Shown: positions 42,292 through 54,956 of the stretch, piece by piece
Position numbering within the stretch: position 1 is the first letter of the stretch
Layout of the letters: each line of letters begins with the position of its first letter
NCBI GenBank assembly: GCA_017562135.1
Contig: QEYB01000715.1
Coordinates: 496,001 to 560,000, forward strand
DNA: 64,000 bases
DNA from: Dipylidium caninum
Taxonomy: Eukaryota; Platyhelminthes; Cestoda; Cyclophyllidea; Dipylidiidae
Reading direction: 5' to 3'
Notes under the pieces: generated by a model
What the model saw: only the letters and a program-made list of their open reading frames with translations
Databases searched by the model: none
Told to the model about the DNA's origin: nothing
Made by a program: the position numbers and the translations under genes

Positions 42292-44669
42292 ATGTCATTT
42301 TTAACTCGTCGAAGTGGATTATTCCGGTCTACTGTCTTACTTTCAGCGCCCTTTCCTCCCTACCGCCAAACACACTCTGAGACAATAGCCCCTCAGAAAC
42401 CAACATTTATTAATGCGGTGGCAACCACCTGTTTCAATGGTCCTGATCCTTCACAATATTGCCAAAATTTGAGCATAGATGAGTCTTTATCCGTTTTGCA
42501 AAATTGGCTTTTAAAGCTGGATATCGACAAACACCACCCTAGTTTACCGATTGCTGGTAACCTTGCAGCTCTTGTTCCACAGTAAGCGATTATTTGAGCG
42601 TGAACCTCTATGTTTAATCTCACATATTTAGTGTCTGATTTGATTTTTTTCTACGTCCCCCTACATGTATGTGCATTAAATTATTTTTTCCTTAGGCTTT
42701 ATTGTCTTTGAAAGAATGCCGAGTTTTATGAATGATATAACTTTTCTAATTCCTCGCCTCGTTCATTTGTCGGGTTGCTTCTTATATACCTTGTTTCGCA
42801 ATAACATGGAACCTATAAGAGACCTTAATGCAATCGACTTTTGCTTATGATTTACAAGTTAACGTTGTGTCTCGCGTTTTTGCTTTAGCAATGAATGTCT
42901 TCAGAAACTAGTTAAACTTGGTGCAGATCTTTCTCGGATGGAATCTCAGCCGGGAGTTGCTAATCTTCTGATCAAGACTGATTTTGACACCACAATCGCT
43001 CCTAAACTCTGGCTGCTTAACGATTTTGGGTTTGATATAGCTCAGGTGGCCCGCATCATGACTCGCGTTCCCAAAACAATAATCGAAGTTCGTTATTCTC
43101 CTAATAACAGATGTCTAATCATTCTTGCCCACCATATTTTCTTAAATATCATCCTGTTCACCTCTCCCTTTAGTTGTCGGTTGATGAAGTTTCCATCCGA
43201 CTGAAATATTTCACAGACCGTGAATTTAATTCAAGTGATGTCGTTCTCATGGTATCTGACCAGCCCACGATATTGGCCTTAGAAAGTTATGAAATAGACA
43301 AACAACTGGGAACTCTTATGAACATATTTTCCTTTAAAGGTAATGTAATGATATCAACGTGTTTGTAATCACCTAATAGTAGTATGCCCTAAATTTTTCA
43401 TTCACGTCGATTATTTTTTGGCACTCTCTCTCTCCCATTTTTCTCAAAGCTGATGAAGTCCGGAAAGTCGCAGGGAAAGCGCCTAAATGCATCGTAGAGC
43501 CGTTGAAGGCTACTAAGGTGAGATTTTGACCCTCTTGGATCATGGCCCCGGCTTGACTTGGCTTATATTCGCAGTGGGATCATGTTAACTTAATTTCAAT
43601 CAATTAATTATTTGCCCAGCCATACGTCTTGTTGTTCTTCAACTTAAATATTGTCTAATTAATGTAGTATTAAGAAATAATTACCTTTTTTCCACACATC
43701 TTCTGTGCTTTTTGTTTTACCCTTGATGCGCCTACTGTCTGACGTTCAACATTCTCTCCGTTCGTGGAAATAGGATATTTTCGTGGTACTTACAAAGACG
43801 TTGGGTTTCAGCATTCCTACAGCCCGTCAAATGGTGCTCAATTTCCCACGTATTATTCTTTCAAGTATGTATATGACTAGTTCACTCGTCTTAACCATTT
43901 TCTTTCGCTTAATGCATTCCATGTTCTTTTGCATGAAGTGTTAATCAGATTTTAAAACGAACGTGTCATAGTCTGGAAAGCCAATATTAGTGTTGTTGAT
44001 CTAAAGCACAGGTAAATCCTCTATTGGGCACATTATGCATTTAAGATTGAGCATCTGGGCGCGTGATTTTCTTCACACCAGTAATCATTCTTGGTAATGA
44101 AAGCCTAAACCATCCTGTAGTGTGTTCCTCTATTACCAGGTAACCGTGTCTTGTCTGCGAATGCTGTCCACCTGCACCGACGCCTTAAACTTTCATTTGA
44201 CCAAATTTCCCTCTCTCCCCGCGCTCTTTGCTCACCACCTCGCATCCTCGCGGAGCGCACAAACTTCCTCCAACTCGTCCGTCGCTTTCAGCCTGACGCC
44301 TCTAAGTAGGTCTTTTTATTGATGGATACAATAAGTTGAGAGTGTAGGCATCTTATGAAAGCTAGCTACTTTATGGCACTATAATTTTTGATGTAGTTGG
44401 TGGCTAATAAAACCGGAAACTGAAGGCTTTTTGATATATTTATGATGCGTAACTTCCTGGTTTAATCCGCAGTGCGAATCTGGAGCTTTTTGTTGATCAC
44501 CATAATGTTGCGACACCGTTTTCATTTCAATAATATCGAAACTCGTTTCTCGACTAGACCACTTTACACACCGCTGGATGCCATTGTTGAGGGAACGGAT
44601 GAAGAATTCTGCCAACGCTTCATGGATGGCAATGAGGACCTTTTCAACGATTATTTACGAATACAATGA
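42292..44669 (+). CDS. MTERF3: Mitochondrial transcription termination factor family, MTERF3-like
   Basis: Mitochondrial nucleic-acid-binding protein; MTERF3 acts on mitochondrial transcription and ribosome assembly. Seven exons (42292-42581, 42889-43087, 43174-43339, 43450-43517, 43774-43864, 44140-44305, 44558-44669) join in frame to 363 residues. The N-terminus (MSFLTRRSGLFRSTVLLS) is basic and hydroxylated, like a mitochondrial import signal. Tandem mTERF motifs follow: FDIAQVARIMTRVPKTI, SSDVVLMVSDQPTILAL, IPTARQMVLNFPRIILSS. The end matches MTERF3 in order: ERTNFLQLVRRFQPDASK, then PLYTPLDAIVEGTDEEFCQRF. The ATG follows directly after an acceptor-like TTTTCAG, so an upstream non-coding exon is likely. 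Confidence 0.9.
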
Positions 44670-45697
44670 TTCGCTCCTGTTATATAATGTACATAATAAA
44701 TTTACCACAAAACTGTCTTTTGCAGAACCTCTCACCCTATCCGTTTGTATTGAGTCTTGTTTGAAAAAGCGAGAGATTGTGGCGGCCCGAGCGTCGCTTG
44801 CCCGTCATATGTGTAATGCAATGTATCGGTGGGCGGAGCTTCCGTTTATTTGATAATTTCGAGAATATCCTAACTGTTATAATGCGGGGCATCTATCAAA
44901 AATACGCTTGAAAAACTTCAGTGGCATAGGGTTACTTATGATGGAGAGGCACTACAGAGTTTTGTGGGTTTAAGTAGACGTTTGTTCACCTTCTAGGATA
45001 TTCGGTTTCAACGTTTGGTGTCTCGAAAAAATTCTCTTTTTCATGAATCGGGTATACGAAGACCAGCCAGAAGACTTGACGAAAAGTGGTTCTGCCGGCT
45101 GTAGATTCAAAAAATTAAGGGATTTTCGGACCACGAAAGCATTTTTTCAACAAATAAGACGCCTATGCATTTGATTTAAATGTCATAGCACAATTTTAGT
45201 TGAGGTTCGTAAATAAGTTAATGAAGCCTTCTCGAGATCTCGCGCCCCTCGAAACAATATTACCGATGTTGTTTCTAATGCCTTGGTCTTTAACGAGGAG
45301 CTGAAAATAATAACCCTGAACTCTTGTATTGGGCCGTTAGTTAGATTTTAATAGGAATTATTATAGGGTTAATATTTTACATTTTTACTGCAAGCCATAA
45401 TAACGATGAGCTTGATGCGCACGTACGCAGTGGATTCAGGAGAATTTACCATGATATTTGTGCAATGACCGATACGTTTAAATTGATTCGCAGAGGCGGC
45501 TGTTTTGACTCCCACTATTTTCCTCGACCCAGGTGCTTGGCCGGATTTTGTTTTGTATGGCGATGCACTCTAGTGCTCGTTCCTTTCTAGTATCATTTCG
45601 GCCCCTATCAAAAAAGGAACATATCAGTAAATACTTAAATTTCATAACATTTAGCTTTTCATAAAATTTTATGCTTTGTTCCCCTTTATTTGACTAG
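44670..45697 (+). other. MTERF3-SLC30A9 interval with unresolved 5' exons
   Basis: The first coding exon(s) of SLC30A9 should lie here, but I could not find them. One open stretch, 44725-44853, follows a TTTTGCAG and encodes about 42 residues ending WAELPFI. Another candidate, about 45493-45531, is flanked by CGCAG and GTGCTT. Neither matches a known protein. Confidence 0.4.
44695..44700 (+). promoter_or_regulatory. AATAAA polyadenylation signal of MTERF3
   Basis: AATAAA 26 bp after the MTERF3 stop codon. Confidence 0.5.
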
Positions 45698-48600
45698 AGA
45701 TTCAGGTTCACACACCGGTACAAGCCCTTTGGATCCTAAAGGTACCCCGATGTCGCGCTTTTTGATTGCCTTTAGTCATCCCGAAAATTAGGACGCCTCT
45801 TAAATATGATGAATCAGTTAAATCTATCAAGTATTTGACTCCGCTCAGAGCTGTCAATGAGTATATGCTCTCTGCAATGTCTGTTCCTTTTAACACTCAA
45901 CGCTCTCCTTCAGAGATTTAGATAAGCTTCCTAGATACTATAGTCGCAGTCCCTACTCAAATGAAATCCGAACACAAGTGTTCCTGCGGTCTGACGTCGA
46001 GAAATTGTAAACTCGATACCTGTCATCTGTTTATATCCTAGAGCGCTCGAAAAGCATGGCGGAAAAGATGCTTTTGAAAAACGTCGGAAATTAGTTAATG
46101 AACTCGAACGTAGGGCTACCATTGGTGAGCATTTCGTCTAAATAAATCGCAAATTGTAGAGAGGTTTGCCCGCAGGAGATCGATCAAAAGTTCATCTCAA
46201 AACTACAAATCGGAAGAGGTAGCTTTTCCATAGTCAAGATTTGATTTGGTTATCATATGTTGAAGACTCAAAAACACGCTAAATGCATCCGTGTCACCTA
46301 AAATCACTTTGACATTTTACAAGTTAAAAGCCGAAGATTGATTCTTCGATAATTTTGTTAAGTTTTCTTTATATTTTTAGGCTTGTGTAGCATCAAATAA
46401 TTCGTGGCGAACAGGATCTGGAAAGGTTGTTATGATGGCCATAATAGTGTTAGTCGCTTTTTAACCATATGCATAATTTATTACTATTTAAACTGCTAAT
46501 GTTTATTTCTTGGTATTTTTTCCCATTCACAGAAATGGCGTTAATGTTGTGGCCAAGGCTCTGGCTTGGTGGTATACAGGCTCAAAGAGTATGTTTTCCG
46601 AGATGATGCATTCGGTGGCTGATACGCTTAATCAGGTTGGTGTATTCACTTCTCCAGCCAATTAAAAATGATAGTGGGTGATTTAATGCCAATAGCTCAA
46701 AACTTTTTCATCTCTTATTCCGAAGTCGAAAATTTCTTTTGTATCGTTGGAATGTCAATATCATGTTCTTTGTTATCTTGACATCCTTTTGACAATCGCT
46801 TTATAAACTTCTTGACTGTTCCAAAATTTTACAGTCCACTTATTATGGTCTCTATCTGAATGAAATGATTTGCGCTTTGCGTTGTCAGCGCTTGGACCTA
46901 AAACCAGTTTCGATTCTCATTTTATTTCTCTTAGGTTATCCTCGCGTATGGTCTTAGCACTTCCCTTCAACGTCCCGACTTGGATCATCCGTGGGTTTAT
47001 ATTTCTTACTTAAACTGCATTTTTATGCTACTTTTATGATGTAGTAGAACTGGCAAATTTGGATTACACCAATAGTTCCTACTTACTTTAGGCGATGTAT
47101 TTTTGCCACCCGAAACGTTTATTTATGATGTCGCAAGGAACGTTTCACTGAAATTTGGAGCGCCTAAGAAAGGTGTGAGCATATACGCTTAAGTTACTTA
47201 CTTTATCCCGGAATGTTCCAAGAGTACTTGGTAGTTTTTGACCCTTTACTTCATTGTCTGCGGGGATAACTATTTAATCCCTCGTATATTATTTTGTAGC
47301 TACGGTTATTCGCGGATGCGATCCATCTCCTCACTGATCAGCGGAGTGGGAATTTTCTTCCTCGGCTCAGGTTTTACCTTTTACCACGCACTACAGGGCA
47401 TGGTGATGCCCTTGGGGCTTGAGGATGCTTCAATGTATGGTGCAATTGGTGTGGCATTTGGATCTCTGGTGACAGAAGGTTCGACCCTCCTAGTGGCCTA
47501 CAAAGAAGTGCGGAGGAAAGCCACGGAGAACGGCTTTCAGTCGATTCGTACTTACCTCCTCTCTGGGACTGCAGAGCCGAGCACTTCGGTGGTACTTCTC
47601 GAAGACTCAGCCGCTGTTCTTGGTGTCCTCGTTGCTGGCGCTGCGCTCTCCGCCTCCGTTCTCACGGGCACTACTTGGCCTGACACGCTCGGAGGAATTA
47701 CTATCAGCGGCATCCTCGCCATCGTCGCCAGCTTCATCATCCGCACCAACACTGATATTCTCCTTGGAAAGTGAGTTTGTCCTTGGTGTTAAGTTGACAC
47801 TGAATCCTGTAATAAAAAGGGCGATTTTTTTAAATCACTTAATATAAGGGGCTTTTTTGACCATTATCCTCTATCCCAAATTTATGCAGATTAACCTGAT
47901 ATTGGTGCTCGGAAATTGAAAAGTAATAAGAACATTTTTGTTGGCGAGAAACACTTAAGAAATCTTATATTTGAATCAGCAAACTAATTTTTATCATTTT
48001 TTTTAACATTTTTTTGCCAGCCAATCTGTTCTATCTATTTTCTAAAAAACCCCCAATTTTATGTTTCTAAAATCTTTCCAATTGTTAAGACGGATACTGC
48101 AACAATCTGAAAAGGAGTTCAATTCCGACCTCTATATTTTTTTTCCAGCGTTATTTGTGCAGCATGAGGCCCAGTGTTACCAAACTGAAGGCTCCTTTTT
48201 CCGTAAATAACCCGACACAGATCGTTTTTTAAGACCCTGATCTTCATTCGCCCGAGGCAGATTGTGCGCCCTTGATGGAGTGTCGTCTCGGGCAATCCGT
48301 GAGAAAAACACTCTGTGTGCCGGTGCACTTCTCCTATGCGGTGAAGGTGAGCCTGAACTGCAGACCGACACAATGCCTCGAAATATGTGCAGAAGTCAAA
48401 GTTGATCAGCGCTTCTGAGACAGTGTAATATTTCCGTAATTCATAAGGACAAAGAACTCTTGATATTCCGATCGTCTGAAGCAAAGAACCAACGTTATTC
48501 TGTGATATCTGCCACCGAGATGTGTCTTCCTGATGAATTTCATAATTCGGTCTATTGTTGGGCCTATTTTGTTCTCATTCATTGATGGGGGTCTAAGGCC

Positions 48601-50613
48601 CTCAGTTGCTCCTTTAGCCAATCCACTTCTTTCCATAATATCATGCTTCTGTTTTGGCTGGTTACCTACTGCCATTAGCTTAGGGCAATAGCTTGTAAAT
48701 TCCTCGTAAAACCACGCCATATATGCGTTCGTTTGTCTTCTTAATTCCTAAAATCCATACGACTGATAGGACAGGCACTATTCCTGCTGCGCTTTTTATT
48801 CAGATGTTATATTGCAGATTCCTCTCTTTAAATAGGAGGCTGTTGCATGCCGATTCAGGTACCTTGATCACTTAGACCCCGATTTGTGGTTCTCCATCTT
48901 TCAAGAGTTAGATGTTCCGTCAAGGGGACTGGTTTTCGTAGTCTGCCTTTTTCGTTATTCGATATTGATTCGGTTTGTTATCCTTCTGCATCGCTGTGTG
49001 TCGACCAGGACCCCCTTTCTCCCTTTTTCTCACCGGCCGCAGTCTTGTTTTTTCCCTTAACACACTCTACTTATAATTGCGCAGTAGCATCGCTATGATG
49101 TCCTACTAGATCAATATCGCTGGAGAAACAGGAGAAAATAATGCGTTTTATTGACAATGCTAAAATCATCCGGGGCACCTATGACACCAAGGCGATGCTG
49201 ATGGGTGGCGGAAATGCAGTCCGCTTAAAGGCTGAGGTCGACATCGATGGTCGTGAGTTGACCCGCAGGTATCTCGAGACCTTGCCGCTGGACGCCCTCC
49301 TCAAGGTGATCACATTTAATGGACTGTTTTACAATATTATATTTTAATTGGATAATGGTTAATAAGAAATTATACTCTTGCGGTTTTAAAGATTAGTACT
49401 CTTTTGCAACCTACATTTCCTGTTATAAATATTTGCGCATGTGCTCTCATATTGGTTAAGTTTATGTGGTGGGTTTTATGACCGTGGCTTCTTCTAGGAA
49501 CTAAAACACTTCATTTGCCATGGCCCACTACTGTCTCTCATTATTATTAATGATGTTATTGTTTATGTGCACGCAGACTAAGTCCTATAATTTGGGTATG
49601 TTTGCCTTTTAGGAGATCAAATCCATTGAAACGGAGGCTCAGTTGGTACATTTCATGCTCGAGCACGGGGACCAGCTCGTAAATACTCTCGGGGCTGAGA
49701 TAAACCAGATCGAAGATAGTTTAAGGGTATGACCGCTACTTCTTCTGCCTTACATTTCCTATCCACATTCAAACCAATTACTTTGAGTCGCGTTTAAAAC
49801 TAACTAAAATTAACGGCCGCTCATAAATGATTGACTTTTTATATTTCGATTGTTTTTTGTTTCAAAAGTATTTAACACGGTTATTTTGTCTATTTAAGTG
49901 TCAAAAATTTGACAACTGTCAAAAGTTCTTTGCCCAGTTTAATGTACGTAACAAATAACTATCTGATTGGTAAGAGTTCGCGTTAACACTAACGGGTCAA
50001 AACGGATAGTGGCATCATTTGTCATTTCCGATGGAAAGGTTTTTGATCAGCATCTTCGATGCCATTCCCGTTTCGCGACTACAATAGCCGCAACATTTTT
50101 CCCAACTTATTTGACCCGTTAAATACATAATTTCATATCCTCTCACATTGTAATGCTTTGGAGGACAGACGAGCATTTGTTGCGTTACTTCGCTGACAAC
50201 TTGTGCATACGTGGATTGTTGGATTTTGCACCAAACGGCAAACTGACTGGCGCCAAATCGTCATTTAGAATGTGGAATGGATTCTTTGTGGTGTGGTTTC
50301 TTCATCCATCACCCTTTTGAAAGTGACATTTTTATAGATATGCGCAACTAACGTTACTTATACAACTGCGCTGATATCACTTTGTGAGGTTTTTGTTGAT
50401 ATTTGAGTAAACTCGTTATACGGAGCATTACTTTTATTGCTAATTGTTTACCCTTTTACTTCTTACTCATTTTGTGCATAACGCGAGATTTTCGCAGTCC
50501 ACTTCTTGTTGAAGTGTCGTTTTACGTGAGCAAGGCCAGATGCAGAAAGCCTCACTTTTCTCTTGTAGAAAGAATTTCCCGACATAAAGCACATAGACAT
50601 TGAGATCAACTGA
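45698..50613 (+). CDS. SLC30A9: Zinc transporter ZnT9 (SLC30A9), 5' end incomplete
   Basis: Mitochondrial zinc exporter of the cation diffusion facilitator family. Eleven exons join in frame: 45698-45741, 45776-45878, 45914-46006, 46042-46124, 46391-46448, 46533-46635, 46935-46990, 47300-47770, 49110-49305, 49613-49726, 50569-50613. Matches include the ZnT9-specific N-terminal region (LTPLRAVNEYMLSAIDLDKL, RTQVFLRSDVEKL), GSGKVVMMAIIVNGVN, MFSEMMHSVADTLNQ (the HxxxD metal site in TM2), YGYSRMRSISSLISGVGIF, VVLLEDSAAVLGVLVAGAAL (TM5), the cytosolic CDF tail RLKAEVDIDGRELTRRYLE, and the final HIDIEIN. The last exon codes for only 14 residues and lies 0.84 kb from the one before. Three consecutive introns are 34, 35 and 35 nt; the second has a weak GTCTGT donor. 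The initiating exon was not identified. Confidence 0.94.
47771..49109 (+). other. SLC30A9 intron of 1.3 kb
   Basis: The joined protein LLGKSISLEKQ crosses this intron in frame. It holds two minus-strand open frames (48119-48484 and 48406-48720) with no recognisable domain. Confidence 0.8.
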
Positions 50614-51663
50614 GACGAGCGCGGTTGATGCGACACCACCGTCTGCGCAAGTCCTTGCGGGTCTGTGCCTCAGGCGAACGTGTGTGCGCCACTGCTTAAC
50701 GCCAGTCGCTTGCAAGGACTGCACGGGACATGCCTCTCTTTCTCCTTCCCGCTGACCCTTCGCCCCCTTGATGCCACCACCCGAGCGCTACCGTGTGTAT
50801 ATTCCCCTTAAATGAGCATTTAATTAGAAACAAGCTGTAACATACGTATTTCCACTTACATTTCCACCCTAATCATAGGGGGTTCCTCCTACCGTAAATA
50901 CTCTTCCTCGCAAGCCTTTACCCAACCTTTTGGGTTGTTTTAGTTTCGTCACTCGTCTCAGTATCAGCTCACGCGCTTAGACGTTGTCAATGCATCTTGT
51001 GTTACCAGCGGAGATGCTCATAGCGGCCTGTCAGTGTTCTAAGCAAGGAGAATCAAAAATCCTCACGTCCGCATTAACTTCTCCATTGTTAATGCACGAA
51101 GTCGTCTTCTCTCCCCAATTCTCCAACATGCCTCTACTTTTTCAGTATTGGTGATTCAAAAGCACACATTAATGCCCCGGACGCCTACATTTGTCTTTTC
51201 AACTCATCTCCCAGTAATCTCATTCACTTATTCAATCTGTCATGACCTCTAAAGAGGCTGTCTTTCTCCGGCCTATTATTTTTTGCGGCAGCGGGGTTTC
51301 GATAGTCCCCGACACCGAGGCGAACGCCCCCGTGCCATGGTGCTTTTCATCAACTGGAAAAAGCAGTAAGAGAAAATTCAAGTAGTTGTTTTAATAATTC
51401 TTCCATCGTAATGATGCTTTGGGCCGCCGATTCACTGTCCCAAAAATGCGCAAGTTTCGGCAAAACTAGACACAAAAAAATGTTGAAATTTTTGGAGAAA
51501 CGTGATTTGAGCGACCAATGGGCGCGTCCTCACCTGTCCGCGTCGCCAATGGGAGCGCGCGAGCCCATCGACCGCCGCCTCAGCGGCCGTCCGTTGCTCA
51601 CGCGAACGGCCGAGGCGGGAGGCGACAACAGCGGCAGCAGCACCATCCCCTCCGCACGTCCGG
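50614..51663. other. SLC30A9-KCNMB-like intergenic region
   Basis: About 1 kb. GC content rises sharply from 51500, just before the next start codon, which fits a CpG-type promoter or 5' UTR. Confidence 0.5.
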
Positions 51664-53778
51664 ATGGGCCGTAGCGAAGGCAGACCGAAGGAGAACGACC
51701 CCCCTGTGGAGAAGACATACCAACAACAACTACAGCATCATCATCAGCAGCAGCAGCATCACTGCACCTCCTCCCACAAGACCCTTTCGCGGTTGCGGCG
51801 AAAGTATTGCTCGGGAACCTGCCTCAAGTTCGTCTACCTGGCCTGCGCGACGCTTGTCTCAGCTAGCGTCATCATAGAATGCATCCTCGCCCACCTCGTC
51901 ATCACGCCGTACATCTCGGAGTCGGTCCTCGGGTCGGGGGTCTGCTTCCTCTACTACACCGCCACAGGGAAGCGGGTCAAATGCGAGAACAAGTGTTCTA
52001 AGGACCGCTCCTCCTTCCCGTGTGCCAACGTCCAGGTCATCTACATTCCAGCCCCCCGAGTTCAGGAAGATCAGATTCCGGCGGTCATTGAGGCCCTTCG
52101 GTATCGCAATCCCGCTGTAAGGCAATACCTCGAGGTGAGAGAAGCTCGGCTCCTTCACCTTTATGACTACTTCAGCACCTACGCCACCTACAAGGCTGAC
52201 AAGGTGAGTTTTCCCGCTTGTTTTTGTGTTAGCTAAACGCTTAGCGACGCCTCCACTTCCAGTCTGAATTCAGATGTCCGCATTGCGGAGCTCGTCACGT
52301 TTCGCCCGTTGTCCTTTCCTTAAATTTTCTCGGAAGAAAAGCCCTAAGACACCTCGTCCCATGTGCGTGGGGGCGCGGACAGCGCGCGGAGAAGCGGTTG
52401 TGCCATGGGTCGTGCAAACGAAGGAGCCAGTAGTCAGCACATGGGGTGCGCCTACTGAAAAATCTTCTTCATGAAAGCCAAATAACTTGGCCACATTGCT
52501 TGTGTTGATCCAGTGTCAGTCCAATGGGAATCCATTCTCGGATTCTCCTCCTTCACTTATGAGGTCGTGATTGAATAAAGACGAACGAAAAATTGAAGAC
52601 TCACTTTCCTCTGTGCTATTCGTGGTTTTTGCCTTGGATGGTTTTTCTTGATAGTATCACAAATGCGTAAACCGGCTGGGACACGGCAGCCAAATATTTT
52701 TACTAATGCGGCAGAATACTGCTTCGGTGGAGTAAGTTGCAAGGCCGGGAGTGCGACCCTCCCGAAGCCGCGGTCCTTTGGCCGCCCTGGGCTTCGCGAC
52801 CTGATTGGGGCAAGGGGCTTTGTCGGCCAATGTCGACCTGATTGCCCCGCTCTGAGCCCGGTGACTGCGACGACGTGGTCGGGGCGACGATTCTAACCTG
52901 AAGGCGGTATTTTTCGACCATTCGCATTGGCCCTCAGGCCGCAACAAACGTTGCAAGTCATTTGTAACTGGGTAAACGCTAGAAGGAGTACTTTCTAAAT
53001 CACTGGTTTTAATGGTGGAAACGCACCGGATTGTGAAAGTCTTCATGGGCGTCATTTGCCTAAGGCATGGTCTCGTTCTCTCCAACGCATTTTTTTTTCT
53101 ACAATTCGCATTTGAGTCCGTTTTTTTAGGATTCAATAGTAAATGAGGAATGGCGTAGTAATGTCGACAATTTAACTATATGACTGTGCTTCTCGCAGTA
53201 CCCATTTGACGGAGTTCTTTCGAAAACCTCAGTGCTCCACGAGTCCCTGCAACCGTCGGGAAGCAGACAACGCGGAGACTGTGGACCAATACCTGCGCGA
53301 AATCCAAGCAACGGGTCTGATGCCGTGTTACGCACGTCCTCTTCGGGCGGGACTCTCCTCTGAAGGAATGCAGAACTGGAAGCTTCACCGCGATACCGAA
53401 TTTGAGGGCACAGCCACAGTGGGGACGGGTGGTGAGAGAAGCGGCGGACTCGAGTTTGCAAGGAACAACTTCCACGTACCGCTGGAGGCCAGTGAACCCG
53501 CCTTCTTGCCGCTACTGACTGTTCAGTGGCTACACGAGGGCGCAAACCTCTCGTCGGCGGAGAATACCGCCTTGCGGCGCATTCTCTATTTCCCGCCACC
53601 GACTCAGGGCGAGTTGAGTGCCGCGGCGTTGATGCACCGTCTCTATCCTGACGCCCTTTTCTTCCACTCTCTCTTCTGGCCCCTCGCTATTATCCTCTGT
53701 GGCCTTCTTCTCATTGCGCTCGCTTACTCCGTGGACGGCTGCAAGGTCTGGCGCGCCGACATGACTGTCATCGCATGA
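51664..53778 (+). CDS. Calcium-activated potassium channel beta-subunit-like protein (KCNMB family)
   Basis: Auxiliary two-pass membrane subunit that in animals tunes BK (Slo1) channel gating. Exon 1 (51664-52203) begins MGRSEGRPKEND, has a Gln/His-rich cytosolic segment (residues about 19-33), TM1 around YLACATLVSASVIIECILA, and the start of a Cys-bearing extracellular loop (CENKCSKDRSSFPCANVQV). Exon 2 (about 53199-53778) has KPQCSTSPCNRRE and GLMPCYARP, matching the KCSYIPPC and TCYF region of KCNMB4. TM2 follows, LYPDALFFHSLFWPLAIILCGLLLIALAY, which fits KCNMB TM2 well. Cys spacing supports the extracellular disulfides. Exon 1 ends in phase 0 while the conserved frame of exon 2 needs one base less than the CGCAG acceptor gives, so a small exon or another splice site must exist in 52204-53198. 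Confidence 0.82.
52204..53198 (+). other. KCNMB-like intron with a GC-rich island
   Basis: About 1 kb. 52735-52895 is much more GC-rich than its surroundings and contains a repeated CGACCTGATT, with GGGGCAA and TTGCCCC forming a possible stem. May hide an unrecognised short exon. Confidence 0.5.
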
Positions 53779-53906
53779 CACCTCATCCTTACTCTAATCT
53801 TCCGTCCTCAGGCTCAGAATTTATTGTTTTATCTACTTTCGCGTAAATGACAGCGGTCTTTGGTGTGCAACTTAGTGAATAAGCATAGTCGATTTGGTTT
53901 ATCATT

Positions 53907-53912
53907 AATAAA
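53907..53912 (+). promoter_or_regulatory. AATAAA polyadenylation signal of the KCNMB-like gene
   Basis: AATAAA about 130 bp after the stop codon at 53778. Confidence 0.45.
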
Positions 53913-54956
53913 TCTACGCCTCCTATCGTCTTTCAAGCGGTGGGGTTATATTTCGAACTGCCTGCTCTAAGTTAAGGTAAAGTGGGTACACCTTATGTTA
54001 TCCATTCTCACTCACCATAAAATTCGCTGTCACTCAGAGGATGGAGTTTGGGGCTTAAATATCAAATCACCTTTAACGGTTCTTTCATTTTGCCATTGTT
54101 TAACGACTCGAATGATTCATGTGACTCCCCACTTTTTGACTTAATGATTTATCGCCAATGAATACCGAATTAGGCTTCATTCCTCGCAGCGCCTAAAAGA
54201 TGAATCTCCTTCTTGTGACGGCAGGCTAGTGTTTGTTTGATCCTTATTTTTAAGGGAGTTAAAGTGCTTAAATCTCATGTAAACATTTCCGAACGCGTTG
54301 TTGTGCTTGGCAGAAAGTGTTAGTGTTTTCGATGCCGATAGCGACCCACCGTGCCCTATGAACTGTCTTCGCCTGCCTTTTTGTGGCCATGATTTATGGA
54401 CCCCTTGCATCATGCGACTCATTGGATAGATTGCCCGCCACAACATTAGACGATATGTTTGGTAATACTCCCCATTGTTCGCTGCATAAATTCTCGGAAG
54501 CCAAGTGAGTGACCGGATTCGGATTTTGATCTCCTACTGGCCTATGATATTTACGTGTGTGAATGTGGTGTTCGGTCTATGTGGTGAAATCTCCATCATA
54601 ATTTTACGTGTCACTCCTGTTGCCAATCCATGGATATTCCAAAAACATTTGACATCGTTATAAGCGTTGGCTACATGTATTCAACAAAACTTCCAATATA
54701 GTTCAACGGCTGAAACTAAACGAAGAGTGTGATTTGTGCGATTTCTAATCACCATTAAGCCACCTAGGTGGGCCTCCCTTCCCATGGCGTCGTTACAAAG
54801 TTATCAACGTAAGGTAATATACACCAGAGTGTAAATTATTGCGCAAAACTGAAACTGAAATTTTTACCTCGTTTACTCTGAAAGCACGATTAAACATTTG
54901 TTTTAGTGAATAAATAGCCTTCGTATCTAAGATTTTAGTAACCGCCGAGACTTAAA
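53913..54956. other. Intergenic region upstream of DNAL1
   Basis: About 1 kb, moderately AT-rich. No gene recognised. Confidence 0.5.

Noticed and set aside
48119..48720. Minus-strand frames inside the SLC30A9 intron as a retroelement or nested gene
   Set aside because: No reverse transcriptase, integrase, terminal repeat or known domain could be seen; the SLC30A9 junction across the interval is in frame.
53126..53599. Minus-strand 157-codon frame
   Set aside because: It is the antisense shadow of the KCNMB-like exon 2, which has conserved Cys residues and a transmembrane segment on +.
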